Source: Prochlorococcus sp. AG-347-K22 (lineage in GTDB: Bacteria > Cyanobacteriota > Cyanobacteriia > PCC-6307 > Cyanobiaceae). Taken from it: 38,216 nt of DNA. The position numbers were made by a program, and so were the translations under genes. This document shows positions 15,934 to 25,747 of the stretch, one piece after another; position 1 is the first letter of the stretch; each line of letters begins with the position of its first letter. The stretch is from assembly GCA_003281285.1 (NCBI GenBank), contig QCCJ01000006.1:1-38216 (forward strand), in the 5' to 3' direction. The notes under the pieces are model-generated. The model was not told where the DNA came from and searched no databases. It saw only the letters and a program-made list of their open reading frames with translations.

Positions 15934-17406
15934 ATGCAATTTTCCACATTCCAAAAAAATCTAGATAACTGGCAAGGTGCTTCATTAATTTTTGGGGTTT
16001 TAGAGGAAGAAATTGCAAGCCAACTTGAAAACATAAAATTTGTTGTTGACCCAAAATTATTAATAAAAAAAGTTACTCAAAAAAAATTCAAAGGAGAAAA
16101 AGGAAAAACTCTAAGCTTTGAATTTTTAGATCAAAAATTAGAAACTTTAATCATAGTTGGTCTTGGCAAATCGAAAGACCTAAAAAAAAGTGATATAGAA
16201 AACTCCATAGGAAATCTAATTAGAAAAACTGTTGATAAAAATGAAAAAATCAGCATCTTGCTACCTTGGGAGTTAATAAATTCAAAACTAAAAATAAATC
16301 AGTTAGCAGAATCAGCTAGATTATCTGCTTATAAGGACAATAGATTCAACAAGAAAAAAGATGAAGAAAAAGTTCTTAAAGAAATAGAGTTTTTGAATTT
16401 TAAAAAATTTGAGAATATTAGCTTTGAAGAAACAGAAAAAATATGTGAAGGTGTAGAACTAGCCAGAAGACTTGTAGCCGCCCCTCCAAATAGTCTTACG
16501 CCCCAGGAAATGTCAATTCAGGCTTCTCAAATAGCTAAGGATCATAGTTTGGAAGTAAAAATTTTAGATGCAAAAGATTGTGAAGATTTAGGAATGGGTG
16601 CATATTTAGCTGTTGCAAAAGGTTCTGATCTAGATCCTAAATTTATACATCTTACTTTGAAGTCAGAGGGTCCTATAAAAGAAAAGATTGCTCTTGTTGG
16701 AAAGGGTTTAACCTTTGATTCTGGAGGATACAACTTGAAAGTAGGAGCATCACAAATTGAAATGATGAAATATGATATGGGCGGAAGCGCTGCAGTTTTA
16801 GGAGCAGCAAAAGCACTTGGCGCAATAAAACCAAAGGGATTAGAAATTCATTTTATTGTGGCATCTTGCGAAAACATGATAAATGGATCTGCAGTACATC
16901 CTGGAGATGTAGTTAAAGCATCTAATGGGAAGACAATTGAAATAAATAACACTGATGCAGAGGGTAGACTCACATTAGCTGATGCTTTAACTTATGCATC
17001 AAATTTAAAACCGGATTCAATAATAGATCTCGCAACTTTAACAGGAGCTATTGTAGTTGCATTAGGGAATGATGTAGCTGGATTCTGGAGCAATAATGAT
17101 GATCTAGCAAATGACCTAAAAGCTGCATCAGCCCAAACTGGAGAGGAATTATGGCAAATGCCTTTACAAAAATCTTATAAAGAGGGTTTAAAGTCGCATA
17201 TAGCTGACATGAAAAATACAGGCCCTAGAGCAGGTGGGTCAATAACTGCTGCTTTGTTTTTAGAAGAATTTTTTGATAAAGAGATTAAATGGGCTCATAT
17301 TGATATTGCTGGAACTTGTTGGACTGATAAGCATAAGGGAATTAACCCATCAGGTGCAACCGGTTTTGGAGTTAAAACTCTTGTTCAATGGATTAAAAAT
17401 AAATAA
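15934..17406 (+). CDS. pepA: Leucyl aminopeptidase (M17)
   Basis: This 490-residue M17 metallopeptidase removes N-terminal residues from peptides and would work as a hexamer in the cytosol. The C-terminal catalytic half carries the metal-binding motifs [28 protein letters not shown] and the family signature [15 protein letters not shown]. The N-terminal 1-170 is the regulatory domain typical of the family. The length is normal. The start ATG 15934 is 24 bases after the GIY-YIG gene. It converges on msrA with an 11-base gap and no visible hairpin. Confidence 0.95.
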   Translation: MQFSTFQKNLDNWQGASLIFGVLEEEIASQLENIKFVVDPKLLIKKVTQKKFKGEKGKTLSFEFLDQKLETLIIVGLGKSKDLKKSDIENSIGNLIRKTVDKNEKISILLPWELINSKLKINQLAESARLSAYKDNRFNKKKDEEKVLKEIEFLNFKKFENISFEETEKICEGVELARRLVAAPPNSLTPQEMSIQASQIAKDHSLEVKILDAKDCEDLGMGAYLAVAKGSDLDPKFIHLTLKSEGPIKEKIALVGKGLTFDSGGYNLKVGASQIEMMKYDMGGSAAVLGAAKALGAIKPKGLEIHFIVASCENMINGSAVHPGDVVKASNGKTIEINNTDAEGRLTLADALTYASNLKPDSIIDLATLTGAIVVALGNDVAGFWSNNDDLANDLKAASAQTGEELWQMPLQKSYKEGLKSHIADMKNTGPRAGGSITAALFLEEFFDKEIKWAHIDIAGTCWTDKHKGINPSGATGFGVKTLVQWIKNK

Positions 17407-17417
17407 CTATATTTAAT

Positions 17418-18020
17418 TCATTCATTCCAAAGATTTGTTGATCTAGCGTTATCGCTCCATAATTTATCCAACCTCTGATCTCTCCCACAAGAGAATCTAT
17501 AAAACTTATATTTCAGTTCATTTCTTTCAGCGAAATCCTGATGATACTCTTCAGCTAACCAAAATTGACCTTTTGATTTTAGTTCTACAGATATTTTTTT
17601 TAATGGCACCCGCAACTCATTAGAGGCTGCAACTATAGCATTCTTTGCATCATTTTCCTCAGTTTCATCTTTGAAAAAGATCACTGGTCTATAAGAATCT
17701 CCACGATCACAAAATTGACCCTTGCCGTCCAGAGGATCAATATTTCTGAAATAGAGTCTAAGTATCTTGGGTAGAGTTACCAATTTGGAATCATAGTCCA
17801 CCAAAACCACTTCCTGATGTCCTTCATGATTTTCGTAGGTAGGATTTTGTAAATCTCCACCTGAATATCCACTTTGTACAAAATTTATCCCCTTCAATGA
17901 CTCTAAATCATGTTCTAAACACCAAAAACAACCTCCTGCAAGAATCAATTCCTCTGCAAAAGCGTTTAAAGGGTTAATAAATATTGAAAGAGCAATTATT
18001 AGAGGAAAGAAATGTTTCAT
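17418..18020 (-). CDS. msrA: Peptide methionine-S-sulfoxide reductase, exported form
   Basis: This MsrA protein of 200 residues reduces Met-S-sulfoxide in proteins. The first 22 residues look like a signal peptide (MKHFFPLIIALSIFINPLNA, cleavage near AFA-EE), so it probably acts in the periplasm or thylakoid lumen. The active site is GGCFWC (Cys31 and Cys34), where many MsrA proteins have GCFWG. QSGYSGG, the HEGHQEVV segment and EYHQDF are normal. A further Cys in RFSCGRDQ near the end could be a resolving residue. It is the last gene of the lpx run, 16 bases after lpxB. Confidence 0.9.
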   Translation of the reverse strand: MKHFFPLIIALSIFINPLNAFAEELILAGGCFWCLEHDLESLKGINFVQSGYSGGDLQNPTYENHEGHQEVVLVDYDSKLVTLPKILRLYFRNIDPLDGKGQFCDRGDSYRPVIFFKDETEENDAKNAIVAASNELRVPLKKISVELKSKGQFWLAEEYHQDFAERNELKYKFYRFSCGRDQRLDKLWSDNARSTNLWNE

Positions 18021-18036
18021 TTTTTTATTATAAAGT

Positions 18037-19215
18037 TCAAATAATAGAAGTAATAATCTCTTTAGCAGCTCTCTGGACTACGCCCTTTTCTCCTAATTCT
18101 TTTTTTAAAAAAGCATAACCTTTTTTAATTTTTATATTTTCTGACTTTCCCTCAAGAATCCTACAAGATTTATAGAAAATTTTCTTTTCGTCAAACTCCT
18201 TTTGTACAAACTCAGGGATAATAAATTTGTTAACTAACAAATTTACAGGGGAAATAAATTTTACTTTGAAATTGAGAATTTTTTTTGCAATAAAAGCAGT
18301 AACCCTGCTTACTCTATAACCAACAATCTGTGGGATTCCATATAAAGCTAATTCCATATTAACTGTCCCAGATTTACAAAGAGCAATTTTAGTGAGGGAA
18401 TAAATGTAAGGCTTTAATTTTGAACTATCTTTTTGAGAAATCACAAGTCCTTTAACTTGATATTTTCTAAAGGCTTTTTTGAATATTTCATCAAAAGCAT
18501 CCCTACAGGAGGGAATATAGACAACCAAACTTGGATATTTTTGTTGTAATTTTTTAGCCGCCCTCATAAAAGTAGGTAATATATATCGCAATTCTTGAGG
18601 TCTTGATGCGGGCATTAAAAGTATGATGTTTTGATCTGGGCGAAGGTTTAAAATAGATCTGGCATCCTTCTTTAGAGGAAGTTTTTTTGTTAAATCAATC
18701 ATTGGATGTCCAACCCAAAAAACATTTCCGCCTCTCTTTTTATAAAATGTTGCTTCTTTCTTGAAAATTGCAAAAATCTTATCAGAAAACTTTATTAGAT
18801 TTGTTGTAGTATTATTGCCAACTCTCCAAGCCCACTCTTGAGGAGCTATATAGTAAAAAATTGGAATTTTAGTCTTCGATCTTTTTAATTTAGTACCAAT
18901 TTTTATATTGGGTCCCATATAGTCAATCAAAATTAAGCAATCAGGAGGATATTTTTTTAGTAATTTGTAGAACCTTTTTTGAATTATTATTGTTGGAATA
19001 ATAAGAGGTAAAGCCTCCCAAATTCCTATTGCACTAATTGATGTAGTATCTTGAAGAATTTTTACACCTTCTTTCTTCATCCTTTCCCCTCCTAATCCGC
19101 AAATTTCTAAATCTATAGATTTTTTTTTAGCTTCATCTAATAATGCTTTTGATAACAAACTTCCGTGCAAATCTCCAGATACTTCTCCAGTACTTATAAA
19201 TATCTTTTTATTCAT
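18037..19215 (-). CDS. lpxB: Lipid-A-disaccharide synthase
   Basis: This 392-residue GT19 glycosyltransferase condenses UDP-2,3-diacylglucosamine with 2,3-diacylglucosamine-1-phosphate to give the lipid A disaccharide. The N-terminus shows STGEVSGDLHGSLL and the middle IDYMGPNIKIG. The C-terminal half has LLMPASRPQELRYILPTF and ALCKSGTVNMELALYGIPQIVGY, the UDP-binding region. The length is normal. Its start ATG overlaps the stop of lpxA by four bases (ATGA), which points to translational coupling. It is expected at the inner face of the cytoplasmic membrane. Confidence 0.94.
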   Translation of the reverse strand: MNKKIFISTGEVSGDLHGSLLSKALLDEAKKKSIDLEICGLGGERMKKEGVKILQDTTSISAIGIWEALPLIIPTIIIQKRFYKLLKKYPPDCLILIDYMGPNIKIGTKLKRSKTKIPIFYYIAPQEWAWRVGNNTTTNLIKFSDKIFAIFKKEATFYKKRGGNVFWVGHPMIDLTKKLPLKKDARSILNLRPDQNIILLMPASRPQELRYILPTFMRAAKKLQQKYPSLVVYIPSCRDAFDEIFKKAFRKYQVKGLVISQKDSSKLKPYIYSLTKIALCKSGTVNMELALYGIPQIVGYRVSRVTAFIAKKILNFKVKFISPVNLLVNKFIIPEFVQKEFDEKKIFYKSCRILEGKSENIKIKKGYAFLKKELGEKGVVQRAAKEIITSII

Positions 19216-20054
19216 ACATTCACTAAAGGCATTGGTCCTCGTCTTTCTTTAGATATTGACTCTTTTAAAAAACTACATAATCTTGAAGATGAAATATCTA
19301 ATTTTCCTTTTGTTACTTTTTCTAATGAATTTGAAATCGCTTCATTAGATTTAAAAAGTATATTCCAAGTACTTTGAAGTAATTTTAAGTCAAAATCTTT
19401 ATTTTCTATTAAACCACTTCTCTTAATTCCAATTCTATTTAAACCTCTCAATCTTCCTGGATGCCCTTCGGCCAAACAAAAAGGAGGTACATCTCTATCT
19501 ACTCTAGTCATCCCGCCAATCATTGCTAAATATCCGATATGTACAAACTGATGAATACCTAAACAACCGCCAATAATAGCTTTATCTTCAATCTTTACAT
19601 GGCCTGCAACTTGAACACTATTTGATAAAACTATCCTATTTCCAAGTTCACAATTATGGCCGATATGAGTGTAAGCCATCAACAAATTATTATTTCCAAT
19701 AATTGTCTTTTCTCCTTCATCAGTTGCCTTATTGATAGTTACACATTCTCTGAAAGTATTATTATCTCCAATAATTACTTCAGTATGGGCACCTTTATAT
19801 TTAAGGTCCTGGGGATCAAGACCTATAAAAACACTTGGGAAAACTTTATTATTAATACCAATTTGTGTTCTCCCTGAAATAACAGCATTCGCTCCTATTT
19901 CAGTTCCTTTTCCGATAGTCACATCAGGTCCGATAATAGCTCCTTGAGAAACAATAACCCCATCATGTAATTCGGCACTTGGATCAACAAAAGCATTTGG
20001 GTGGACTTTAACTCCACTAAAACTTGAATTTAATTCAGTATTTTTATGATCCAT
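19212..20054 (-). CDS. lpxA: UDP-N-acetylglucosamine O-acyltransferase
   Basis: This left-handed beta-helix acyltransferase adds the first 3-OH acyl chain to UDP-GlcNAc. Many hexapeptide repeats are visible (IGPDVTIGKGTEIGANAVI and similar). The catalytic His lies in IGHNCELGN, and GDNNTFRECVTINKAT and GCLGIHQFVHIG match LpxA. The ATG at 20054 is preferred, giving 280 residues and starting 4 bases after fabZ stops with AGGGA just ahead. A TTG at 20066 in frame would add four residues and overlap fabZ by 8 bases. The length (260-280) is normal. Confidence 0.94.
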   Translation of the reverse strand: MDHKNTELNSSFSGVKVHPNAFVDPSAELHDGVIVSQGAIIGPDVTIGKGTEIGANAVISGRTQIGINNKVFPSVFIGLDPQDLKYKGAHTEVIIGDNNTFRECVTINKATDEGEKTIIGNNNLLMAYTHIGHNCELGNRIVLSNSVQVAGHVKIEDKAIIGGCLGIHQFVHIGYLAMIGGMTRVDRDVPPFCLAEGHPGRLRGLNRIGIKRSGLIENKDFDLKLLQSTWNILFKSNEAISNSLEKVTKGKLDISSSRLCSFLKESISKERRGPMPLVNV

Positions 20055-20058
20055 ATCC

Positions 20059-20517
20059 CTAATCAACTAATGAAAACATTAATTCTCCAGCACAAACCAA
20101 CTTACCATCAACGTGCGCCTCACCTTTAACCTTCCCAAATCTTTGTCTTTTAATAGACAATAACTCACAAGAAATTATCAATTGATCTCCTGGCACAACT
20201 GGTTTTCTGAATTTAACATTATTTATTCCAGCAAAGACGAAAAGTCCTTTAGGAAGATCAGGCATTTGCGTTACTATTATTCCACCAACTTGAGCCATTG
20301 ATTCAACAATAAGAACGCCGGGCATCAAGGGTCTCTCAGGAAAATGTCCCTGAAATTGAGGCTCATTTATTGTTACATTTTTTATTGCAACCGCTTTCTC
20401 CCCAGGAATATGCTCTATGACTTTGTCCACAAGAGCGAAAGGATATCTATGAGGTAATAAACCTAGTATGTGCTCAGAGGAAAGTTGATTATTTTCACTG
20501 GATAATTTCTTTTCCAA
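20059..20517 (-). CDS. fabZ: 3-hydroxyacyl-ACP dehydratase FabZ
   Basis: This 152-residue hot-dog fold enzyme removes water from 3-hydroxyacyl-ACP in fatty acid elongation. The active-site His23 is in [12 protein letters not shown] and Glu72 in [13 protein letters not shown]. The length is typical. It lies between lpxC and lpxA, the usual bacterial arrangement, where LpxA and FabZ compete for the same 3-hydroxyacyl-ACP. The gap to lpxC is 17 bases. The start ATG 20517 is the first good start in the frame. Confidence 0.95.
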   Translation of the reverse strand: MEKKLSSENNQLSSEHILGLLPHRYPFALVDKVIEHIPGEKAVAIKNVTINEPQFQGHFPERPLMPGVLIVESMAQVGGIIVTQMPDLPKGLFVFAGINNVKFRKPVVPGDQLIISCELLSIKRQRFGKVKGEAHVDGKLVCAGELMFSLVD

Positions 20518-20534
20518 AACAATTAAAGATAAAG

Positions 20535-21371
20535 TTAATTTTTTAGGGATGAGGCCAACAAAGCATTTAAAGAATGTGATCCTTTATAAACTAAAATTTG
20601 AGCCTTAGGTAACCCTACCAAAGCCAAGTCCCCAATTAGGTCTAAAATTTTATGTCTTATTGGTTCATTATCAAATCTTAATGGAGGATTAACCCATTTA
20701 TCACCGTCACAAACAAGGGCATTCTCCAAACTTCCGCCTTTTATTAATCCAAGTTCACTTAACTCTTGAAATTGATCTTTAAAACCAAATGTTCTAGCAG
20801 GAGCAATCATCTCAACAAAACTTTTTGGATTTAAGTCAATCACAAAAGTTTGATTTCCAATCGCTTTATAGGCAAAATTTATTGTTGATATAATTGTAGT
20901 CTTTTTAGAAGGGGTAGCTGCTATTACTGAGCCTTCTTTATTAAGAATTATTGATTTATTAATCTCTTGAAAGAAATTATCTGGTCTAGGCGCCTTTTTT
21001 ATCCCTACTTCTTCAAAATCTTTAACCCACTGTATTGCTGATCCATCTAAAAGAGGAATCTCTTTCCCATCAACCTCAATATGAATATAACTTAACCCAC
21101 ACCCAGCCATTGATGATAGCAAATGCTCAATAGTATATAAATTTCGCCCTCCCAATTTAACTGCCGTACAAAGCATGGTACTTCCAATTAAATCCTGTGT
21201 TAACTTAAAAATCTCGCCAGGTTTATCCCTGAAAGAGACATAATAGCCTTCTTTTTCATAAGGATAAATTGTAACTCTTGTTTTTTCTCCACTATGAAGG
21301 CCTATACCTTCTCTGGAGATAACACCAGCCAAGGTATAGCAGAAATCATAATTAGCAGGCCAAGAAAACAC
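20535..21371 (-). CDS. lpxC: UDP-3-O-acyl-N-acetylglucosamine deacetylase
   Basis: This zinc-dependent deacetylase carries out the committed step of lipid A synthesis. The zinc ligands His83 ([11 protein letters not shown]), His240 and Asp244 ([13 protein letters not shown]) are present, with the general base Glu82 and His266 (KGSHSLNAL). The N-terminal [14 protein letters not shown] is the usual beginning. The 278-residue length is slightly short of the E. coli protein but normal for cyanobacteria. The GTG start at 21371 directly follows the TAA stop of bamA with no base between them, which suggests coupled translation. Confidence 0.95.
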   Translation of the reverse strand: MFSWPANYDFCYTLAGVISREGIGLHSGEKTRVTIYPYEKEGYYVSFRDKPGEIFKLTQDLIGSTMLCTAVKLGGRNLYTIEHLLSSMAGCGLSYIHIEVDGKEIPLLDGSAIQWVKDFEEVGIKKAPRPDNFFQEINKSIILNKEGSVIAATPSKKTTIISTINFAYKAIGNQTFVIDLNPKSFVEMIAPARTFGFKDQFQELSELGLIKGGSLENALVCDGDKWVNPPLRFDNEPIRHKILDLIGDLALVGLPKAQILVYKGSHSLNALLASSLKN

Positions 21372-23504
21372 TTAAAACTTCCATCCAACTCCAAGTGTAT
21401 ATCTCCAATCTCCACTTAGGTCCTTACTAGCAACATCTAATCTTAATGGCCCAATTGGCGTTTTTATTCCAACCCCTCCTCCGAGCGAATAACCAGAACC
21501 TGATTTCTGTAATAATTTTCCAGGTTTTCCTGGAACGTCATCTTGAGATCCTAAATCACTTCCTGCATCAACAAATAAAGCTCCTGATATCATTCTCCAA
21601 ACAGGGAATCTATATTCTGCAGTACCTTCAACAAAACTTTTACTTACAGCTAAATCACAAGATCCCCACCCTCTAACTGATGATGTTCCTCCCATACAAA
21701 ATGATTCATAAGGAGGCAGTTCCCCAAGAATAGTTCCAGCCTTAAATTGAAAACCAATAGCTTGAGGACAATCTTCACTAGTAGCTTTACTAGATTTACA
21801 TGCTTTGGTTAAATTGATCAGTTTTGTCGGTATAAAATAAGAATATGATGCTCTGATTCTATTAAAAGTTGGAGAATTTTTTCCCATTGAAACAAACTGT
21901 TCAGTACCGAAGGTAAATTTATTGCCTGCAGTTGGGTTGATGGAACTGTTCAAATTATTTCTTGAAGTACTAGCGATAATACTCACTAATGTATTTTCTT
22001 CAGGGCATGAACCATCATTTGGAGTAAATCCAAGACAGATAATATCATTTATATTTCCAGTTGTTGGAGTCTTATCACCATAAGGTTTTATGTTTCCATC
22101 ACCATCAATCATCTTTACTTTCTTAAAGTTCATTCCTGCAAGAACTCTCCATTTAGCGACCTTAAATGGATCTCCACCATTTAATGGTCTTGAGAAAGAA
22201 AATCCACCTCCTGTTTTTTCTAAAACTATTGATGAAAAAGTATCAGAGGTTGAAGTACTAGTATCATCTACTGAGTATAAGCGCCCATTATTTTCACTTT
22301 TAAATTCTTGTGGATAATCTCTGCTTAAAAAAAGGTTTGTTCTAAAAGATGTTTTATGTTTATCTCCTTTAATCCATGGATCAGATAATGAAAAATTATA
22401 GGTGGTTGAATATTCTCCGAAATTTAGATTTAAATTTGTAGACCATGCTCTTCCTAGTGTATTTGTTTCTTGCAATCCAATTGAGGCGAAGATACCTGAA
22501 CTATTACTATAACCAAGTCCACCTGTTAACGATCCTGTTCTTAGCTCACTCAATTCTAAAAAAATTATGACTTGACCAGGATTTAAATTATCCGGGCCAA
22601 GAGAAACCTTTACATCATCAAATAATGATGTGGCATAGAGTCTACCAATATCAGCTTCTAAAATTTTTCTATTAAAAATGGTGCCAGGTTGTGTTTTTAA
22701 TTCTCTCGTTATAACCCAGTCTTTTGTTTTCCCTTTTCTAGGTTTTCCATCAATAATAAATTCACCATCAGAATTAGGGAATCTAATTTTTACATCAGAA
22801 ATAATACCCTCAGAAACTTTTAATCTTACTACTCCGTTCTCAGAGATTCTATCTGGGCTACTAATTCTAGCTAAAGAATAACCCTCCTTTTCATAGCGTT
22901 CTTTTATTATTTCTATCTTATTTTGAAATTCCTTTAGGTTAAGAGTTGTCCCATAATAATTTTTAAAAATATCATCTACGTACTCATTTGAAACTATAGA
23001 GCTTATTGGTTTAAGTTCAACTTTCTTCAAGATTGGATTAGGCACGACATTTACTATTAGCCTCACACCTAGTGGCCCATCTTGAGATTTTATTTTAACT
23101 CCTGAAAACCAACCACTAGCGTATATTGCATTAAGATCTTGATTTAAAATTTGATTATCAACAATACTTCCAGGCTTTATGCTCATGGAATCATATGCAG
23201 CCAATTCAAGTTTTCTACCCTCAGGATGATTTTCCCAACCTTCGATAATTATTTCTGAGATAAGAACACTTTCTTTACTAATATCATTATTATTTTCTGC
23301 AAGGAGAATTTTTTTCTCTTTTTGAATATCAATCCCTTGAAAAAAAACATTATTAATATTTGGTATTTCTAAGGTTTTTATTGATTGATCAACTTCATTT
23401 GGCAAATACTTAGCAGCCAATTCTGAATTATTTGATATCAAAATTAATGGAGAGCAGGCAACATTTATGAAAACCTTTCTAATTTTTAAAAAATGTTTTT
23501 GCAT
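21372..23504 (-). CDS. bamA: Outer membrane assembly protein BamA/Omp85
   Basis: This 710-residue outer-membrane protein inserts beta-barrel proteins. A leader of about 30 residues (RKVFINVACSPLILISNNSELA) is followed by an about 60-residue linker. Three POTRA-like repeats follow (SEIIIEGWENHPEGRKLELA, PNPILKKVEL and SDVKIRFPNSDG areas, residues about 80-330), then a 16-strand barrel with the conserved loop motif SSVRGWG near residue 605. The last residue is Phe (VGWKF), the usual barrel end. Three POTRA repeats are typical of cyanobacterial Omp85, while E. coli BamA has five. It lies before lpxC on the same strand and 36 bases after purC. Confidence 0.9.
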   Translation of the reverse strand: MQKHFLKIRKVFINVACSPLILISNNSELAAKYLPNEVDQSIKTLEIPNINNVFFQGIDIQKEKKILLAENNNDISKESVLISEIIIEGWENHPEGRKLELAAYDSMSIKPGSIVDNQILNQDLNAIYASGWFSGVKIKSQDGPLGVRLIVNVVPNPILKKVELKPISSIVSNEYVDDIFKNYYGTTLNLKEFQNKIEIIKERYEKEGYSLARISSPDRISENGVVRLKVSEGIISDVKIRFPNSDGEFIIDGKPRKGKTKDWVITRELKTQPGTIFNRKILEADIGRLYATSLFDDVKVSLGPDNLNPGQVIIFLELSELRTGSLTGGLGYSNSSGIFASIGLQETNTLGRAWSTNLNLNFGEYSTTYNFSLSDPWIKGDKHKTSFRTNLFLSRDYPQEFKSENNGRLYSVDDTSTSTSDTFSSIVLEKTGGGFSFSRPLNGGDPFKVAKWRVLAGMNFKKVKMIDGDGNIKPYGDKTPTTGNINDIICLGFTPNDGSCPEENTLVSIIASTSRNNLNSSINPTAGNKFTFGTEQFVSMGKNSPTFNRIRASYSYFIPTKLINLTKACKSSKATSEDCPQAIGFQFKAGTILGELPPYESFCMGGTSSVRGWGSCDLAVSKSFVEGTAEYRFPVWRMISGALFVDAGSDLGSQDDVPGKPGKLLQKSGSGYSLGGGVGIKTPIGPLRLDVASKDLSGDWRYTLGVGWKF

Positions 23505-23540
23505 AGTACTTGTGGTTAAGATAAATAAGTCATTATTTAT

Positions 23541-24278
23541 TCAATTAAATTTAAGAAAATCGTTTATTCTTCGGTGGATTTCACTATAAGCTTCAATTAG
23601 ACCACCTAAATCATTTCTAAATCTATCTTTATCAAGACTTACAATTATATCATTTTTTTGATTTAGATCCCACAATCTACAATTATCAGGACTTATTTCA
23701 TCCCCGAGAATAATATTATTTCTAAAATCATAACCAAATTCCAATTTAAAATCTACAAGTTGAAGTTGAATATTTTTAAAAAAACTTTTCAAGATTACAT
23801 TGATTTTTAAGGTTAAATTGATTATTAACTCTAAATCATGAGAGCTTAATATGTTCATTAATTCAATTCTATCTTTTGTGATAAGGGGATCATTAAGTTC
23901 ATCATTTTTAAGATAGATATCAATTAATGGTTTTGATAATAAAGTTCCAGGTTTAATACTGGTTTGTTTACACAAAGAGCCATAAGCAGTATTTCTTAGA
24001 ACAATTTCTAATGGAATTACTTTTATTTTTTTTGCAATCATTGTATTTTCATTTTCAAGTTCAATGTAATGAGTTGGAATATTTTTCTGAATGAGAATCT
24101 CAAAAATTCTTGCACTTATTAAGCAATTAAGTTTGCCCTTACCTTCAAATTTTTCTTTTTTCAAGGCATTAAACGCTGTAGCTTCATCTTTAAATTCAAT
24201 TTTTACTTTATTTGCATCATTATGAGTAAATACTTTTTTTGCTTTACCTTCATAAATCAACTCATATTTATTATTCAT
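23541..24278 (-). CDS. purC: SAICAR synthetase
   Basis: This 245-residue ATP-dependent ligase joins aspartate to CAIR in purine synthesis. The N-terminus YEGKAKKVF binds nucleotide, and KIKVIPLEIVLRNTAYGS and LVDFKLEFGYDF are signatures of the family. ILGDEISPDNCRLWD is intact. The length is normal. It is divergent from purD across 133 bases, so purC and purD may share regulation. It is followed by bamA after 36 bases. Confidence 0.95.
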   Translation of the reverse strand: MNNKYELIYEGKAKKVFTHNDANKVKIEFKDEATAFNALKKEKFEGKGKLNCLISARIFEILIQKNIPTHYIELENENTMIAKKIKVIPLEIVLRNTAYGSLCKQTSIKPGTLLSKPLIDIYLKNDELNDPLITKDRIELMNILSSHDLELIINLTLKINVILKSFFKNIQLQLVDFKLEFGYDFRNNIILGDEISPDNCRLWDLNQKNDIIVSLDKDRFRNDLGGLIEAYSEIHRRINDFLKFN

Positions 24279-24411
24279 TAACTTAAAACCTCATTATTAT
24301 TACTAAAGTACTTTTTATAATTAACATAATTATTAGAGATCAACTTCAAATGATTTTATTTCATTTTAACTAATTATTCATCGAAACCTCATAACCTTAA
24401 AAAACAAATAT

Positions 24412-25743
24412 ATGGGAATTAATTCACCTACTTCTAGGAACTTTATTAGACTAGAAAATGTTTTAATAATTGGAAATGGCGGGAGAGAAAACTCTTTGGC
24501 TTGGGCTATTCAAAAAAATGAATTAGTTAAAAAAGTTTATTTAATACCAGGTAACGCTGGTTCAGAAAGAATAAATAAATGTGAAAGAATAAAAATTGAT
24601 ATAAATAATAAAAATGAACTAATCGAAAAGCTTGATTTTTTTAAGATAGATTTAGTGGTTATTGGACCAGAAATACCTCTGGCAAATGGATTAGCTGATT
24701 TTCTTAGAAAAAAAGATTTTAAAGTGTTTGGTCCTAATAAAGATGGAGCAAAATTAGAATTTAGCAAATCATGGGCAAAAGAGTTTATGCAAGACGCAAA
24801 TATTCCAACTGCAAACTTTTGGAAAGTAAATTCTCTAGAAGAAGCCAAAAAAATTATTAATTTATCATCGATTCCACTTGTAGTAAAAGCTGATGGCCTA
24901 GCTTCAGGTAAAGGTGTTTTTATTCCTAACTCAAAAGATGAATGCTTTAAAGCGGCAGAGACTATTTTTAATGGAAGATTTGGCAACTCTGGGAATATAG
25001 TTGTTCTAGAAGAAAAAATTCAAGGGCCAGAAGTTTCAGTTTTTGCTTTATGCGATGGAAAGAAATATACATTACTTCCAACAGCTCAAGATCACAAAAG
25101 ACTTAATGAAAAAGATAAAGGTCCAAATACAGGAGGTATGGGAGCTTATTCTCCTGCCCCTTTATTAACAGAACATTACCTTGATAGAATCAAAAAAGAA
25201 ATAATTGAACCTACAATAAATGAGCTAAATAAAAGAAATATTGACTATAGGGGGGTAATTTATTTTGGGTTAATGATCACAAAATCTGGGCCCAAGGTTA
25301 TAGAATATAATTGTAGATTTGGTGATCCAGAATGCCAAACAATAATGCCTTTGATGGATCAAAATTTTGTATTTCTTTTAGAAAAATGCTCAATGGGAAG
25401 TTTAACTGGTGATGAAAAAACTAATACTTCTGATAAAGTTAGTGGTTGTGTAATAGCGACCTCCAAAGGTTATCCTAACGAATATAAAACTGGCTATCCA
25501 ATAAAAATAGGTAAGATTGATTCAAATGATTGTCAAATTTTTGATTCAGGTACTTCTTTTAGTGAAAGTGGGCAATTATTAACTGCTGGAGGAAGAGTCT
25601 TAAGTATTGTCTGTCAAGATAAAGACTTCGATACGGTTTTTGAGAAGGCATACAAAAATTTAAAAGACATTCATTTTGAGGGTATTTACTTTAGAAATGA
25701 CATAGGTCATCAAGTTAGAAAAAACTTTTCTAAGGAGAATTAA
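24412..25743 (+). CDS. purD: Phosphoribosylamine-glycine ligase
   Basis: This 443-residue ATP-grasp enzyme forms GAR from phosphoribosylamine and glycine. The N-terminal VLIIGNGGRENSLAW (about residues 18-32), VIGPEIPLANGL, the ATP-grasp VVKADGLASGKGVFI and the signature RFGDPECQTIMP are all in place. The start at ATG 24412 gives about 16 extra residues (GINSPTSRNF) ahead of the usual Val-Leu-Ile start; no ATG lies nearer. The intergenic region upstream is shared with purC. nblS follows after 4 bases. Confidence 0.94.
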   Translation: MGINSPTSRNFIRLENVLIIGNGGRENSLAWAIQKNELVKKVYLIPGNAGSERINKCERIKIDINNKNELIEKLDFFKIDLVVIGPEIPLANGLADFLRKKDFKVFGPNKDGAKLEFSKSWAKEFMQDANIPTANFWKVNSLEEAKKIINLSSIPLVVKADGLASGKGVFIPNSKDECFKAAETIFNGRFGNSGNIVVLEEKIQGPEVSVFALCDGKKYTLLPTAQDHKRLNEKDKGPNTGGMGAYSPAPLLTEHYLDRIKKEIIEPTINELNKRNIDYRGVIYFGLMITKSGPKVIEYNCRFGDPECQTIMPLMDQNFVFLLEKCSMGSLTGDEKTNTSDKVSGCVIATSKGYPNEYKTGYPIKIGKIDSNDCQIFDSGTSFSESGQLLTAGGRVLSIVCQDKDFDTVFEKAYKNLKDIHFEGIYFRNDIGHQVRKNFSKEN

Positions 25744-25747
25744 GCTT

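Noticed and set aside
24537..24986. Open frame of 149 codons on the minus strand within purD
   Set aside because: It is antisense to conserved purD motifs and has shadow-like composition.
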